Source of the DNA: Micromonospora polyrhachis
GTDB lineage: Bacteria > Actinomycetota > Actinomycetes > Mycobacteriales > Micromonosporaceae
DNA length: 64,000 bases
Assembly: GCF_014203835.1 (NCBI RefSeq)
Contig: NZ_JACHJW010000001.1
Span: 5,716,501 to 5,780,500 of the forward strand
Reading direction: 5' to 3'
A program made the translations under genes and the position numbers. Of this stretch, positions 27,871-37,070 are shown piece by piece (position 1 is the first letter of the stretch; every line of letters starts with the position of its first letter). A model generated the notes under the pieces. That model had not been told where the DNA came from, ran no database searches, and saw only the letters and a list, made by a program, of their open reading frames with translations.

Positions 27871-28581
27871 CTACTGCACAGCCAGGACGTCCACCACGAA
27901 GCGTAGCGGGCCGGGCACTCGCCCGGTGTCGCCGTAGGCCAGCTCGGACGGGATGTCCAACTGCACCCGGCTGCCGACCTTGACCCCGACCAGCCCCTGG
28001 TCCCAGCCCTTGATCACGCCGCCGGCACCCAACTGGAAGGTGAATGGCTCGGACCGGTTCCAGGAGGCGTCGAACTCCTTGCCATCCTTGTACGTCACGC
28101 CGACGTAGTTGACCGTGATGCTCTGGCCGCTGGCCGCCGTCGGACCCGTACCCTCGATCAGCGGGGTGACGGTCAGCTTGGTCAGCTCGCCCTCGCCGGC
28201 CTTGGGGGTCGGTCGGGTGCCCAGGGCCGGGTCCGCGCCCTCGGGCAGCGGCGGGAACGCGGAGGCATTGGCCCCGGCCGTGCCCGCCGAGGAGGCGAGG
28301 TTGTCGTCGCTCTCCGAACTGACCGCGCGTCCGATCAGGACGACGGCGGCGACGAGCACCCCGACGACCGCGACACCAGCGAGGAAGTTCGTGAGCAACT
28401 GCCGGCGGCGTTTCGCTGCTGCCGCCCGCGCCTTGGCGGCCTTTGCCGCCGCACGCTTCTCGGACTTGGTCAGCGGCGGCGCGCCGGTAGGTGGCGTTGC
28501 GCCCGTGGACGACTTCCCGCGGGGCGATGGCTTCGCACCGGTCGGTGCGGTGCGACTACGGCTCTGGACCCGATCGCTCAT
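27871..28581 (-). CDS. Membrane-anchored FKBP-type peptidyl-prolyl isomerase
   Basis: A 236-aa protein. Residues 1-65 are a long Lys/Ala/Arg-rich cytoplasmic tail (SEKRAAAKAAKARAAAAKRR), 66-88 one membrane helix (LLTNFLAGVAVVGVLVAAVVLIG), then a linker and from about 130 an FKBP domain: ITVNYVGVTYKDGKEFDASW, FTFQLGAGGVIKGWDQGLVGVKVG, LDIPSELAYGD and the closing LRFVVDVLAVQ. Asp, Trp and Tyr residues of the isomerase pocket are present, so it should be active outside the membrane in folding exported proteins. The basic tail is a feature seen in other actinobacterial FKBPs. A short copy of the last codons (CACAGCCAGGACGTCC) is repeated just past the stop. Confidence 0.93.
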   Translation of the reverse strand: MSDRVQSRSRTAPTGAKPSPRGKSSTGATPPTGAPPLTKSEKRAAAKAAKARAAAAKRRRQLLTNFLAGVAVVGVLVAAVVLIGRAVSSESDDNLASSAGTAGANASAFPPLPEGADPALGTRPTPKAGEGELTKLTVTPLIEGTGPTAASGQSITVNYVGVTYKDGKEFDASWNRSEPFTFQLGAGGVIKGWDQGLVGVKVGSRVQLDIPSELAYGDTGRVPGPLRFVVDVLAVQ

Positions 28582-28948
28582 CTGATGTCGACTCCTCGCG
28601 CGCAGGGCAACGGCGATGCCGGGAGGGCATGCCCCGGGTGGATCACCCGGGCACACCGTACTCGGTCCCCGGCATGTCGCGAACCCCTCAGTTGCGAGGG
28701 ATTGCCGTCGGCAAGGGTCATGCCTCTTCGAGCAGCTGGGCGTAGTAGGCCACGGAACGCTGGTACCGGGGCAGATGTGGTGCCAACGCGCCGAGCGCGA
28801 GGGAGACCGCAGCCCGCTCCCGACCCACGGTCGACCAGCGCCAGCGCCAGCGACAAGAAGGCGGCCAGACCCTATCCGTCGGGCCGGTGGAGGCCGGTGG
28901 CGGTCCGCCTGGACCGCGTCGCCGGGCCGGCTGGCATACTCGCAGCTC
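28582..28948. other. Intergenic region with hairpin and a possible minus-strand gene relic
   Basis: No convincing gene in these 367 bp. A tight inverted repeat CCCGGGTG / CACCCGGG with a 3-nt loop sits at 28633-28651. On the minus strand, ending at 28718, a frame reads ERAAVSLALGALAPHLPRYQRSVAYYAQLLEEA-like helix (written here in two parts: ERAAVSLALGALAPHLP and RYQRSVAYYAQLLEEA), which looks like a genuine protein C-terminus, but no adequate start or body is present upstream. It may be a decayed gene. Confidence 0.35.
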
Positions 28949-29209
28949 ATGGTGCTGTCGCGTGGCTGGGCTTGGTTTCTCACCGCAGTGGGCGTGTGGA
29001 CCTGGGCCATCTGGCCGAGGTTCGCCGTCGCGATCTGGAAGGACCCCCGTTCCTGGTCGGCCGGCGAGGTGGCACAGGGCAGTCCGACCAGTTTCCTCTG
29101 GATCCACGCGTTGCTGATCGCCGCGTCGCTGGCGATCGGCACCACCGTGGGTGTCCTCGGCGTACGTGGCTGGTGGGCGCAGCGTACGAGGACGACGACC
29201 CAGGGGTAG
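28949..29209 (+). CDS. SCO4848-type small membrane protein
   Basis: An 86-aa protein with two hydrophobic helices (about 6-27, GWAWFLTAVGVWTWAIWPRF, and about 48-72, FLWIHALLIAASLAIGTTVGVLG). The pattern LSRGW-W-F-x-G-VW-W-IWP, then DPRSW, then VLGVRGW matches the conserved actinobacterial SCO4848 family of unknown function. The ATG at 28949 is taken as start because the family begins at this Met. It stands alone between an empty region and a convergent minus-strand gene. Confidence 0.85.
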   Translation: MVLSRGWAWFLTAVGVWTWAIWPRFAVAIWKDPRSWSAGEVAQGSPTSFLWIHALLIAASLAIGTTVGVLGVRGWWAQRTRTTTQG

Positions 29210-29290
29210 ACGGGCCGCCGTGACGCACGCAGCCGGGCGGGCCACAGAACGCACCGCAGCCGGGCGGGTTCGGGGATCCCGGTAACCCGG

Positions 29291-30589
29291 TCAGACTGCG
29301 GTGGTCACCGTCAGCAGCGGGTCGGTGGTGACGACCAGGCGGTTCGCCGCCGCCTGCTGGAGTACGGCGTTCGCGCCGGCGTAGTTGCCGTACGTGTTGA
29401 AGCCCCACTTCACCTGTCCGACGGCGACGCCGCTGCCCACGTACACCAGGGGTGTCGCCGCCGTGGCCGCCGTGCCCTTGCGGGAGAAGAGGTTACCCCC
29501 GAAGGTGATCTGCGAACCGCCGGTGACGTGTGCCCAGCCCCGGTTGGCGGCGGTGCCGCCGGGGGCGGAGGCCGGCGCGTTCATCGCGCCCTTGAAGCTG
29601 ACGTTCTGCACCACGATGCCGTCCCCGCCGCTGATCCGCAGCGCGGACCCGTGCACCGGGTCGGCGTTCTGCGCATCGAAGCAGGTGCCGCTCACCAGCA
29701 GGTTGCCGCCGCCCTCGACGGAGAGGTGACTGGCGGTCTGCCGAGCGGTGATCATGACGTGGCCGATGCTCGACTTCTCCATCCGGCTGCGGATGAACGG
29801 TTTGCCCGCAGTGGCCCAGGCGGCGAGGAACGAGTCCATGAAGGAGAACGCGTCCGTACCGAAGATCGAGTTCTCGGAGCCGGCCAGGAAGAACGGGGTG
29901 TCCGTACAGCCCTGCACGTGGGTGGGGCCGCTGATGCTCGTACCGTCGCCCCAGCCCCACCAGACGGTGGCGAAGTTCTTGAACCCGCAGCCGTGGAAGT
30001 TCGACATCCACAGCACCTTGCCGGTGTGCGTGGAGTTGCTCGGGTCGTTCTTGGTGATGCAGTGCGTCGAACCGCCACCCTGCATCTGGATCCAGGCGAC
30101 CGTGACGTCGCGGGGCGAGTTGTCCGAGGGGTAGCCCTGACTCGGTTGCTCACCGGGGAACACGAACATCGAGCTGCCAGCCCCACCGGTCCAGTTCAGC
30201 ACGGTGGCCCGGGAATACTCCCGGGCCGGGGCGGACTTGCCGCCGAGCAGGGCCATCCCGGAGAAGAGCTTGATCGGGGTGGAGAACGGGTACTGCTTGG
30301 CATCGAAGAGCACCGCCGGGGTCGGCGCGTTACCGGCCTGGGAAAGGTGCCAGGCGTTCATCGCTGCGATCTTCTCGTCGACCGTCGCGCCGGTGAAGAA
30401 CGTGTCGAAGTAGACGAGCCCGGCGTCGGCCGTACCGTCCGCGAACGGGGTCTCCGCCACCGCACCCCGGGCCACGCCGGCCAGCCCACCGGCACCAGCC
30501 AGGCCGCCGACCCCGACCGTCGAGCCCGCGACGAACGCTCGCCGACTGACCGAACCCCGGTCCCACACCGTGACCACCCCCGCCCGCAT
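29291..30589 (-). CDS. Tat-exported protein, probable right-handed beta-helix fold
   Basis: A 432-aa protein from the ATG at 30589. The N-terminus carries a twin-arginine signal, SRRAFVAGSTVG, a Gly/Ala-rich hydrophobic core and an AVAET cleavage region. The mature part has short repeated strands with Gly/Asn turns (for example VTVAWIQMQGGGS, HGCGFKNFATVWWGWGDG, SIGHVMITARQTASHLSVEGGGNLLVSG, GDGIVVQNVSFKGA), the look of pectate-lyase-like or phage-tailspike beta-helices. No catalytic Asp/His set can be assigned. Cofactor-free Tat export suggests folding before export. The gene lies 119 bp downstream of a same-strand LuxR-type regulator. Substrate, if any, is probably a polysaccharide. Confidence 0.75.
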   Translation of the reverse strand: MRAGVVTVWDRGSVSRRAFVAGSTVGVGGLAGAGGLAGVARGAVAETPFADGTADAGLVYFDTFFTGATVDEKIAAMNAWHLSQAGNAPTPAVLFDAKQYPFSTPIKLFSGMALLGGKSAPAREYSRATVLNWTGGAGSSMFVFPGEQPSQGYPSDNSPRDVTVAWIQMQGGGSTHCITKNDPSNSTHTGKVLWMSNFHGCGFKNFATVWWGWGDGTSISGPTHVQGCTDTPFFLAGSENSIFGTDAFSFMDSFLAAWATAGKPFIRSRMEKSSIGHVMITARQTASHLSVEGGGNLLVSGTCFDAQNADPVHGSALRISGGDGIVVQNVSFKGAMNAPASAPGGTAANRGWAHVTGGSQITFGGNLFSRKGTAATAATPLVYVGSGVAVGQVKWGFNTYGNYAGANAVLQQAAANRLVVTTDPLLTVTTAV

Positions 30590-30708
30590 CGATATCGTTC
30601 CACCCCCTGTACATGGTGCACCATCGATGTGATCTGCGTGGTCCATCCGGCCGTAGTCGATACCAGCGCCGTCCGACCCTGGTGGCAGTCGGCCGCGTCC
30701 GAGTACGG

Positions 30709-31704
30709 TCAGAGCCAGCCCCGGGTAGCCGCCTCGACCCCGGCCTGGAACCGGGTAGTGGCCCCCAGCCGGTCGATGACCGACGCGATCCGACGGGTGG
30801 CGGTGCGGGCACTGACCCCGAGCTGACGGGCGATGGCCTCGTCCTTGAGGCCGGCCTTGAGCATTCGGAGCAGGAGCAGGTCCTCGTCGCTCGGCTCGTC
30901 GTCCGCCGGCTGCTGCGCGCCGAGCAGTGGCGTAGCCCGTTCCCAGTACGCCTTGAACAACTCGACGAGTGCGTCGAGCAGGCCGGAGGGGTGGATCAGC
31001 GCGAGATTGTCGTAGACCCCGCCGGTGAGCGAGACGAGGGCCATCCGCATGTCCATGATCCGCAGCTTGAACGGCAGCTCGGGCAGCATCCGGGCCTGCT
31101 CGCCGGCCTTGGCCAGCTCCACCAGCACCTCGAACCGGCCCGGCCGTCCCAGGGACTCCGGGCAGTACACGCTCCGGATGTCCACCCCCTTGGCGATCAG
31201 ATCCTCGGTCTCGGCGATCTCGGCCTCGTTGGTGTCTGGAATGCCGGCCACCTGCTTCATGTACGGCGGCCGGTCGAGCACCCACAGGTGGGTGCGTACC
31301 GACTGGGTGAGTTCGTCCACCCGACGGTTGACCGTCTCCTGCCCCGACAGCACCTCGATCCAACGTACGGGATCGCGGAGTCGGGCGGTCTGGAACAGCC
31401 GGGCGAGATCCGCCGTTGCGGCCCGTACGCCGTCCAGCGCGGCTTCCGTCTCCAGCCGTCGCCGGGAGACGAGTGCCGTGAGCGCCGTCTCCGGACCGAT
31501 GGGCTCGTATCTGCCGGGAGCGATCCGTCGGAGTAGGCCGAGCCTGGTCAGTCGGGCGACGACGTTGCGGACCCGGGAAGGGTTGACGCCCAGGGTGCCG
31601 GCGATCGCCGACAGTGGTTCGTCGGGCCGCCCGAGGAGGAGACGGTAGACCTCTTCGTCGAATTCGCTGATGCCCACCGCACCCAGCACCGGCTCGTTCC
31701 GCAC
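30709..31704 (-). CDS. TrmB-like / LuxR-type HTH regulator
   Basis: A 331-aa regulator with two DNA-binding candidates. Residues 10-70 are a TrmB/MarR-like winged helix (EVYRLLLGRPDEPLSAIAGTL, VRNVVARLTRLGLLRRI). The middle contains a phospholipase-D-like ligand region typical of this actinobacterial group (RWIEVLSGQETVNRR, PYMKQVAGIP, FEVLVELAKAG). The C-terminal 65 residues are a LuxR helix-turn-helix (LLLLRMLKAGLKDEAIARQL, SARTATRRIASVIDRLGATTR). Proteins of this layout often sit beside secreted enzyme or natural-product genes. It is divergent from the subtilase gene and upstream of the beta-helix gene, so it may control either. Confidence 0.85.
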   Translation of the reverse strand: MRNEPVLGAVGISEFDEEVYRLLLGRPDEPLSAIAGTLGVNPSRVRNVVARLTRLGLLRRIAPGRYEPIGPETALTALVSRRRLETEAALDGVRAATADLARLFQTARLRDPVRWIEVLSGQETVNRRVDELTQSVRTHLWVLDRPPYMKQVAGIPDTNEAEIAETEDLIAKGVDIRSVYCPESLGRPGRFEVLVELAKAGEQARMLPELPFKLRIMDMRMALVSLTGGVYDNLALIHPSGLLDALVELFKAYWERATPLLGAQQPADDEPSDEDLLLLRMLKAGLKDEAIARQLGVSARTATRRIASVIDRLGATTRFQAGVEAATRGWL

Positions 31705-31882
31705 GTCTCACCCGACCCATGATCGTGTCGCTCGGGCCGGTGGCGAGGTTCGCCACGTGACCGAAGACGTCATGAAGATATCTCGACAACGCCCGCTGCC
31801 TGGCCGTTGACTGCTACCCGTCCCACCTGGCGATCTTGCCGAGTGGACAAGCTCCCTTCGCCCCTACCCCCAAAGAGGAGCA

Positions 31883-34867
31883 ATGGCCCGCAAGATTCGA
31901 AAGACCCACGCGTACGGCGCGGCGCTGGTCGCCGCAGCCCTGGCGGTCACGGTCAGCCCGGTCGCGGCATTCGCCCAGCCGACAGCCCCGAATGTGCCGA
32001 GCGTCCTGCCCTCGGGTGCCGGCGGCATCGGTAGGTACATCGTCACCCTGGCCGACAAGCCACTCGCCACCTACGAGGGTGGCGTTGCCGGAATCGCTGG
32101 CACCAAGCCCGGTAAGGGCAAGAAGGTGGACGTGGGCACCGCCAACGCCCAGCGCTACCGCACCCACCTCAAGGACAAGCACACCAGGGCGGCGCGCACC
32201 GTCGGCGCCCAGCCACTCAGGAGCTACTCCGTCACCTCCAACAGCTTCCTCGCGGAACTGACCCGTGCCCAGGTCGTGAAACTGATGGCCACGGGTGGCG
32301 TGGTCTCCGTCGCCCCGGACAAGCTCTACAAGCCCACCAACGACCGCAACTCGGTCGACTTCCTCGGGCTCTCCGGTAGGAAGGGCGTGTGGTCCACGCT
32401 TGGCGGCACCGCCAACGCCGGCAAGGGCGTTGTCGTCGGCGTCATCGACACCGGAATCTGGCCGGAGAGTACGTCGTTCACCGCGCCGGCGCTCGGCGCG
32501 ACCCCACCCACGGCGACCGATCCGTACCGGCCCTATCTCCAGGGCACGACCACCGTCATGCGCAAGGCCGACGGTGGCACGTTCACCGGCACCTGCCAGA
32601 CCGGCGAGGAATTCGCCGCGACCGTCTGTAACGAGAAGGTCATCAGCGCCCGGTACTTCGGGGATTCCTGGCTGAAGATCGTTCCGCCGGCCAAGCGGAA
32701 GGACTACGTCTCTCCCCGCGACGCGCAGGGGCACGGCACGCACACCGCCGGAACGGCGGCTGGGAACACCGCCGTCCCGGTCACCGAGCGGGGGGTCGAC
32801 TTCGGGCAGATCTCCGGCGTCGCCCCGGGGGCGAAGATCGCGGTCTACAAGGCGCTCTGGCAGGCGACCGACGACGATCTGACCGGTGGGCACGCGTCGG
32901 ACATCGTCGCCGCCATCGACCAGGCCGTCGCCGACGGCGTAGACGTGATCAACTACTCGGTGGGTGGGTCGTCGGAGTCGTACCCCAACGACCCGACCGA
33001 GATGGCCTTCCTGAACGCGGCAGCGGCGGGTGTCTTCGTCTCCGCCTCCGCCGGTAACAGCGGACCAGACGCGTCGACGCTGGACAACACCGCGCCGTGG
33101 AACACGACGGTGGCCGCGAGCACAGTCGCTCCGTACCCGGCCAGCGTGGAGTTGGGCAACGGTGCCCGCTTCACCGGCACCAGCACCACCGTCGCGGCGG
33201 CGTTCGGACCGAAGCCACTGATCGCGGCCGGGGCAGCGAAGGCCGCCACCGCCGCTGACGCCGAAGCCGACAACTGCATGGCCGGCACCCTCGACCCGGC
33301 CAAGGTGGCCGGCAAGGTGGTCCTCTGCCTCCGTGGCGTCGTCGCACGGACGGAGAAGTCCGCCGAGGTCGCGCGGGCCGGCGGTGTCGGAATGGTGCTG
33401 GCCAACCCGACCGACCAGGACCTCAGCGGCGACCTGCACAGCGTGCCCACCGTGCACATCAACGCGCCCGACACCCAGGCCGCGCAGGAGTACGCGGCGA
33501 CCGCCGGTGCGCAGGTCACCCTGCTGCCGACCGGGCCGAGCATGCCATACCCCCAGGTGGCGGCCTTCTCCTCGCGTGGTCCGGCGGAGCGGGTCGGGGA
33601 CCTGCTGAAGCCGGACATCGCGGCTCCCGGCGTCGCGATCCTCGCGGCGGTGGCTCCGCCCGGTAACGAGGGGAAGAACTTCGACTTCTACTCCGGCACC
33701 TCGATGGCCGCTCCGCACATCGCTGGTCTTGCGGCGCTCTACCTCGCCAAGCACCCGGACTGGTCACCGGCAGAGGTCAAGTCGGCGATGATGACCACCA
33801 CCTTCGCGACCAAGACCGCGACCGGGAAGCGGAGCACCGACGTCTTCGCCCAGGGTGCGGGGCAGGTCGACCCGGCCCGGATGCTCACCCCCGGCCTCGT
33901 CTACGACGCGTCCGAGCGGGACTGGCTGGGCTTCCTGGAGGGTCTGGGCTACCGGACGGGTTCAGGGGTCGCACCGATCCAGAGCGGCGACCTCAACTAC
34001 CCGTCGATCGCTGTCGGTGATCTCTTCGGCACCCGGACCGTCACCCGTAAGGTCACCGCCGTTACCCCCGGCGTTTACCACGCCAAGGTGGACCTGCCCG
34101 GTTTGAAGGTCAAGGTGAGCCCGTCCACCCTGAAGTTCAGGAAGGCGGGGGAGACCAAGGATTTCACCGTCACCATGCAGCTCAGGACGGCTCCCGTCGG
34201 TGTGCCGACGGTCGGCTCGCTGACCTGGACGGGCCGTGGCACCGCCGTACGCAGCCCGATCGTGGTGACCCCGCAGACCGCGATCGCGCCGACCCAGGTG
34301 CGCGGCAGCGGCCCGGCAGGCTCGGTGTCCTTCGAGGTGACCCCGGCGGTCAAGAAGTTCCCGATCAAGGCGTACGGGATGGTCTCGGGGCCGCTGGTCC
34401 CGGCCACCGCGAACAGCTATGACCCCAATGGCACGCAGTTCCAGGTCACGGTGCCCACTGGCACCAAGGCCGCGGAGTTCAGCGTACGTGCGGACAACCC
34501 ACAGGCACCGCTCTTCCTGGCCGTCTTCCGGCAGGAGAACGGAACCCTGGCAATCGAGTACGTGTCGAGCTTCGGGTCGGCCGACGAGCGGCACGCGATT
34601 GCGAACCCGAAGCCCGGCACGTACTTCGTGGTGGTCGTCGCCCTCGAGACGCTACCGGGAACCACGGAGACGCCGTTCACCCTGCAGGTGAACCAGGTCA
34701 CCGGCAAGGGCGGCGTCGGCAGCCTGACCGCGTCCCCCAAGAACCCCAAGGTCACCCCCGGGACTCCGTTGACGGTCACGGCCAACTGGTCGGGTGTGCC
34801 CGCCGGGCGGCACACGGGCTACGTCGAGTACCCGAACGGTGCCGGCACGGTCGTCAGCGTCAACTGA
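31883..34867 (+). CDS. Secreted subtilisin-like serine protease (S8) with PA domain
   Basis: A 994-aa exported protease; GAGGAG lies just before the ATG at 31883. A signal peptide ends at AAFAQP (about residue 33). The inhibitor I9 propeptide occupies about 50-150 (RYIVTLADKPLATYEG, YSVTSNSFLAELT). The catalytic triad is clear: Asp189 in GVIDTGIWP, His284 in GHGTHTAG, Ser607 in GTSMAAPHIAG, with the oxyanion Asn in SASAGNSGPD. A protease-associated domain is inserted about 440-545 (VAGKVVLCLRG, GMVLANPTD). After the catalytic domain come an Fn3-like domain of subtilases (PSTLKFRKAGETKDFTVTM) and a C-terminal beta-rich region (about 800-994). A nutrient-acquiring extracellular protease. Confidence 0.96.
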   Translation: MARKIRKTHAYGAALVAAALAVTVSPVAAFAQPTAPNVPSVLPSGAGGIGRYIVTLADKPLATYEGGVAGIAGTKPGKGKKVDVGTANAQRYRTHLKDKHTRAARTVGAQPLRSYSVTSNSFLAELTRAQVVKLMATGGVVSVAPDKLYKPTNDRNSVDFLGLSGRKGVWSTLGGTANAGKGVVVGVIDTGIWPESTSFTAPALGATPPTATDPYRPYLQGTTTVMRKADGGTFTGTCQTGEEFAATVCNEKVISARYFGDSWLKIVPPAKRKDYVSPRDAQGHGTHTAGTAAGNTAVPVTERGVDFGQISGVAPGAKIAVYKALWQATDDDLTGGHASDIVAAIDQAVADGVDVINYSVGGSSESYPNDPTEMAFLNAAAAGVFVSASAGNSGPDASTLDNTAPWNTTVAASTVAPYPASVELGNGARFTGTSTTVAAAFGPKPLIAAGAAKAATAADAEADNCMAGTLDPAKVAGKVVLCLRGVVARTEKSAEVARAGGVGMVLANPTDQDLSGDLHSVPTVHINAPDTQAAQEYAATAGAQVTLLPTGPSMPYPQVAAFSSRGPAERVGDLLKPDIAAPGVAILAAVAPPGNEGKNFDFYSGTSMAAPHIAGLAALYLAKHPDWSPAEVKSAMMTTTFATKTATGKRSTDVFAQGAGQVDPARMLTPGLVYDASERDWLGFLEGLGYRTGSGVAPIQSGDLNYPSIAVGDLFGTRTVTRKVTAVTPGVYHAKVDLPGLKVKVSPSTLKFRKAGETKDFTVTMQLRTAPVGVPTVGSLTWTGRGTAVRSPIVVTPQTAIAPTQVRGSGPAGSVSFEVTPAVKKFPIKAYGMVSGPLVPATANSYDPNGTQFQVTVPTGTKAAEFSVRADNPQAPLFLAVFRQENGTLAIEYVSSFGSADERHAIANPKPGTYFVVVVALETLPGTTETPFTLQVNQVTGKGGVGSLTASPKNPKVTPGTPLTVTANWSGVPAGRHTGYVEYPNGAGTVVSVN

Positions 34868-34883
34868 CCTGAGCCCGTACGGG

Positions 34884-34917
34884 CAGCGGGGCCGGACAGC
34901 GTCGTCTGGCCCCGCTG
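34884..34917 (+). terminator. Hairpin terminator after the subtilase gene
   Basis: A perfect 10-bp stem CAGCGGGGCC / GGCCCCGCTG with a 14-nt loop, starting about 17 nt after the stop and followed by TTCCTTG. It lies between convergent genes and could serve both. Confidence 0.7.
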
Positions 34918-34942
34918 TTCCTTGTCCCACACTCGACCGCCG

Positions 34943-35422
34943 TCAGCGGGTTCCGTGGAACCGGCGATGCAGGTCGTGTACCTGCTCGGCGAGTGCGGGC
35001 ACCGGCCCCTCCACCAGGACGCCAGGTGCGACCTCCTGGATCGGCAGGGGACGGACGGGGGGTGGGGGCACCCCCAACTCGGTCAGCCAGGTGACCAACT
35101 GCGCCGAGGAGCTGACGTACACGATTCGGCCGAGACCGACCCAGCCGTGTGCCGCCGCGCACATCGGACAGTGCTCACCGGAGGTGTAGACCGTTGCCTG
35201 TGCTCGTGCAGCCGGGGACATGTTGGCCGCCGCCCAGCGGGCCAGTTCGAACTCCGGGTGCCGGGTCCGGTCACCACCCGCGACCCGGTTGTGGTCCTCG
35301 GCCAGTACGGTCCCGTCGGCCGCGACAAGCACCGACCCGAAAGGTTCGTCGCCCTGGTCCAGGGCTTCGCCGGCCAACTCGATGCACCGGCGGAGGTGAC
35401 AGAGCTCTGACTCATCCACCAT
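34943..35422 (-). CDS. Nucleoside/guanine deaminase family protein
   Basis: A 159-aa cytidine-deaminase-fold protein. The zinc motif is complete: HPEFELARW supplies His and the catalytic Glu, and EHCPMCAAA supplies the two Cys. PFGSVLVAADGTVLAEDHNRV is the usual N-terminal strand region of guanine deaminase/tRNA adenosine deaminase relatives. Size (about 155-160) favours a guanine- or other nucleobase/nucleoside deaminase over TadA. It is convergent with the subtilase gene and has a short gap to the MBL gene on the same strand, probably independently expressed. Confidence 0.9.
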   Translation of the reverse strand: MVDESELCHLRRCIELAGEALDQGDEPFGSVLVAADGTVLAEDHNRVAGGDRTRHPEFELARWAAANMSPAARAQATVYTSGEHCPMCAAAHGWVGLGRIVYVSSSAQLVTWLTELGVPPPPVRPLPIQEVAPGVLVEGPVPALAEQVHDLHRRFHGTR

Positions 35423-35512
35423 GAGACCCTATCTGCCGCTTTTCGACTTGATTCGGCCCGGCGGGGTGCCGCCTGCCGGCGGAGGCACCCGGCCCGAGTC
35501 GAGAACTGGCCG

Positions 35513-36166
35513 TCACCAGCCTCGGGCCCGCCACTCGGGCAGCGCCGGCCGTTCGTTGCCGAGGGTGCCGTCCTTGCCGTGGCCCGGGTAGAACCAGGTC
35601 TCGTCCGGCAGCCGGCCGAAGATCTTGTGCTCGACGCCGTCGATCAGCGGCGCGAACCGCTCCGGGTCCCGGTCGGTGTTGCCGACCCCACCCGGAAAGA
35701 GAACGTCCCCCGTGAAGAGGTGCGGGATGCCCTCCGGGTCGCGGTAGAGCAGCACGACCGAACCGGGGGTGTGCCCGACGATGTGGGTGACCTCCAGTTC
35801 GCAGTCACCGAACCGGACCACGTCGCCGTCGGCGAGTGTCTCGGAGGGGATCGGCAGGCCGTCGGCGTCGTCGGTGTGCACCAGTGAACGGGCACCGGTG
35901 GCCGTCACAACGTCGGTCAGTGCCAGCCAGTGGTCCGGGTGCTGGTGGGTGGTGACCACCGTGGACAGTCCGGCATCCCCGATCAGCTCCAGCAGCCGGG
36001 GTGCCTCGTTGGCCGCGTCGATGAGCAACTGGTCACCGGTCGACCGGCAGCGCAGCAGGTAGGCGTTGTTGTCCATCGGGCCGACCGACACCTTGGTGAT
36101 GGTCAGGCCAGCCAGTTCACGTATGACGGGGCCATCGCCCGGCGGGATCTCTCCGGTGTATGACAT
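35513..36166 (-). CDS. Metallo-beta-lactamase-fold hydrolase (glyoxalase II-like)
   Basis: A 217-aa MBL-fold enzyme. The metal motif HxHxDH reads HQHPDHW (about residues 75-81), followed by GHTPGSVVLL (third His), FTGDVLFPGG and the last His in the FYPGHGKD segment, all in the order of glyoxalase II/persulfide dioxygenase relatives. It starts 9 nt after the stop of the mycothiol-dependent enzyme gene, so the two form an operon. That link suggests hydrolysis of a mycothiol thioester or a related thiol-conjugate step, which is an inference from context. Confidence 0.9.
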   Translation of the reverse strand: MSYTGEIPPGDGPVIRELAGLTITKVSVGPMDNNAYLLRCRSTGDQLLIDAANEAPRLLELIGDAGLSTVVTTHQHPDHWLALTDVVTATGARSLVHTDDADGLPIPSETLADGDVVRFGDCELEVTHIVGHTPGSVVLLYRDPEGIPHLFTGDVLFPGGVGNTDRDPERFAPLIDGVEHKIFGRLPDETWFYPGHGKDGTLGNERPALPEWRARGW

Positions 36167-36175
36167 GCCCTACCC

Positions 36176-36892
36176 TTACAGCCATCTTGGTGGAACCGGC
36201 AACGGACCGGCGGGCGTGACGGTGAGACCATCACCACTCGATCGGCCGATCAACCAGCCCGCCAGTTCGTTGACCGGCCCGGTGATGGTCGGCGCGCCGT
36301 CCGGCTCACCGATGGTCAGCTGGTGGGCCGCGCCGTCGAGGGTGAGCACCAACGGCGGTACGTCGGAGCGGCCGGCGAGGTCGGTGACCACCTCGTGCAG
36401 CAGACGGTGACCGCAGGCCTCGGGCCAGTCCGTCGGGGCGTACCCGGCGGCCAGGTCGACGTGGTGCACCTCCACCTCGCGGAGTCGACTCCAGACCAGG
36501 GTGGCGGCCACCCTCGGCCCACCCCGGGCGATGACCGTCGCGGCCCAGGCCTCCACCGGCATGGCGGCGGCCACGGCCGCGAACCGGGCGGTGGACTCCC
36601 GCAGGTCGTCCAGATGGATCGCCAGGGTACGCCCCGCGCCCGCCTCGATGTCGGCCTCGCGGTCGGCGGGGCTGGCGTACGCGGGAATGTCCTCGCCGGT
36701 GCGCGCGGCGGTCAACAGATTGATCATCGCGTCGGCCTGCCGGGCGAGGTGGGCCAGTACGTGCCCACGGGTCCAGCCGGGCAGCAGCGACGGGCCGGCG
36801 AGCCCGGCCTCGTCGAGTGACGCCGCGCTCTGGAGCAACCGCTCGGTGGCGAGGTCCACCTCGCCCATAAGAAGGAGTGGGTCTGCCGTCAC
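36176..36892 (-). CDS. Maleylpyruvate isomerase-type mycothiol-dependent enzyme
   Basis: A 238-aa protein of the DinB/mycothiol-dependent maleylpyruvate isomerase fold. Signature stretches are LLPGWTRGHVLAHLARQADAMINLL (first metal-binding His of the DinB-like bundle), WSRLREVEVHHVDLAAGY (the paired His motif) and the C-terminal SCP2-like segment LTIGEPDGAPTITGPVNELAGWL. Such enzymes use mycothiol, the actinobacterial low-molecular-weight thiol. The GTG start at about 36892 follows the family N-terminus. First gene of a two-gene operon with the MBL hydrolase; divergent from rsgA. Confidence 0.9.
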   Translation of the reverse strand: MTADPLLLMGEVDLATERLLQSAASLDEAGLAGPSLLPGWTRGHVLAHLARQADAMINLLTAARTGEDIPAYASPADREADIEAGAGRTLAIHLDDLRESTARFAAVAAAMPVEAWAATVIARGGPRVAATLVWSRLREVEVHHVDLAAGYAPTDWPEACGHRLLHEVVTDLAGRSDVPPLVLTLDGAAHQLTIGEPDGAPTITGPVNELAGWLIGRSSGDGLTVTPAGPLPVPPRWL

Positions 36893-37012
36893 GCCCTGAC
36901 CCTAGCGGCCAGGCCGGTCCCGGTCAGGCCGGAAATGGCTTTCCGTGGATCCCGGCCACCCCCTACCGTCGAGGCTGACGCGTCACCCGGTCCTGGAACG
37001 GAGGTGGAGAGC

Positions 37013-37069
37013 ATGCCGGTCGCCGTGCGCGTGTTCCCCATCTCCGTCGTCGACATCCACAGGGGTTGA
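37013..37069 (+). CDS. Possible 18-aa leader peptide before rsgA
   Basis: A short open frame, MPVAVRVFPISVVDIHRG, with a strong ribosome site (GGAGGTGGA, about 4 nt before the ATG). Its TGA is one base before the rsgA ATG, while rsgA itself has only a weak site of its own. This layout suggests translational coupling of rsgA to the leader. It could also simply be an unused start region. No homologue is recognised. Confidence 0.45.
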   Translation: MPVAVRVFPISVVDIHRG

Positions 37070-37070
37070 C

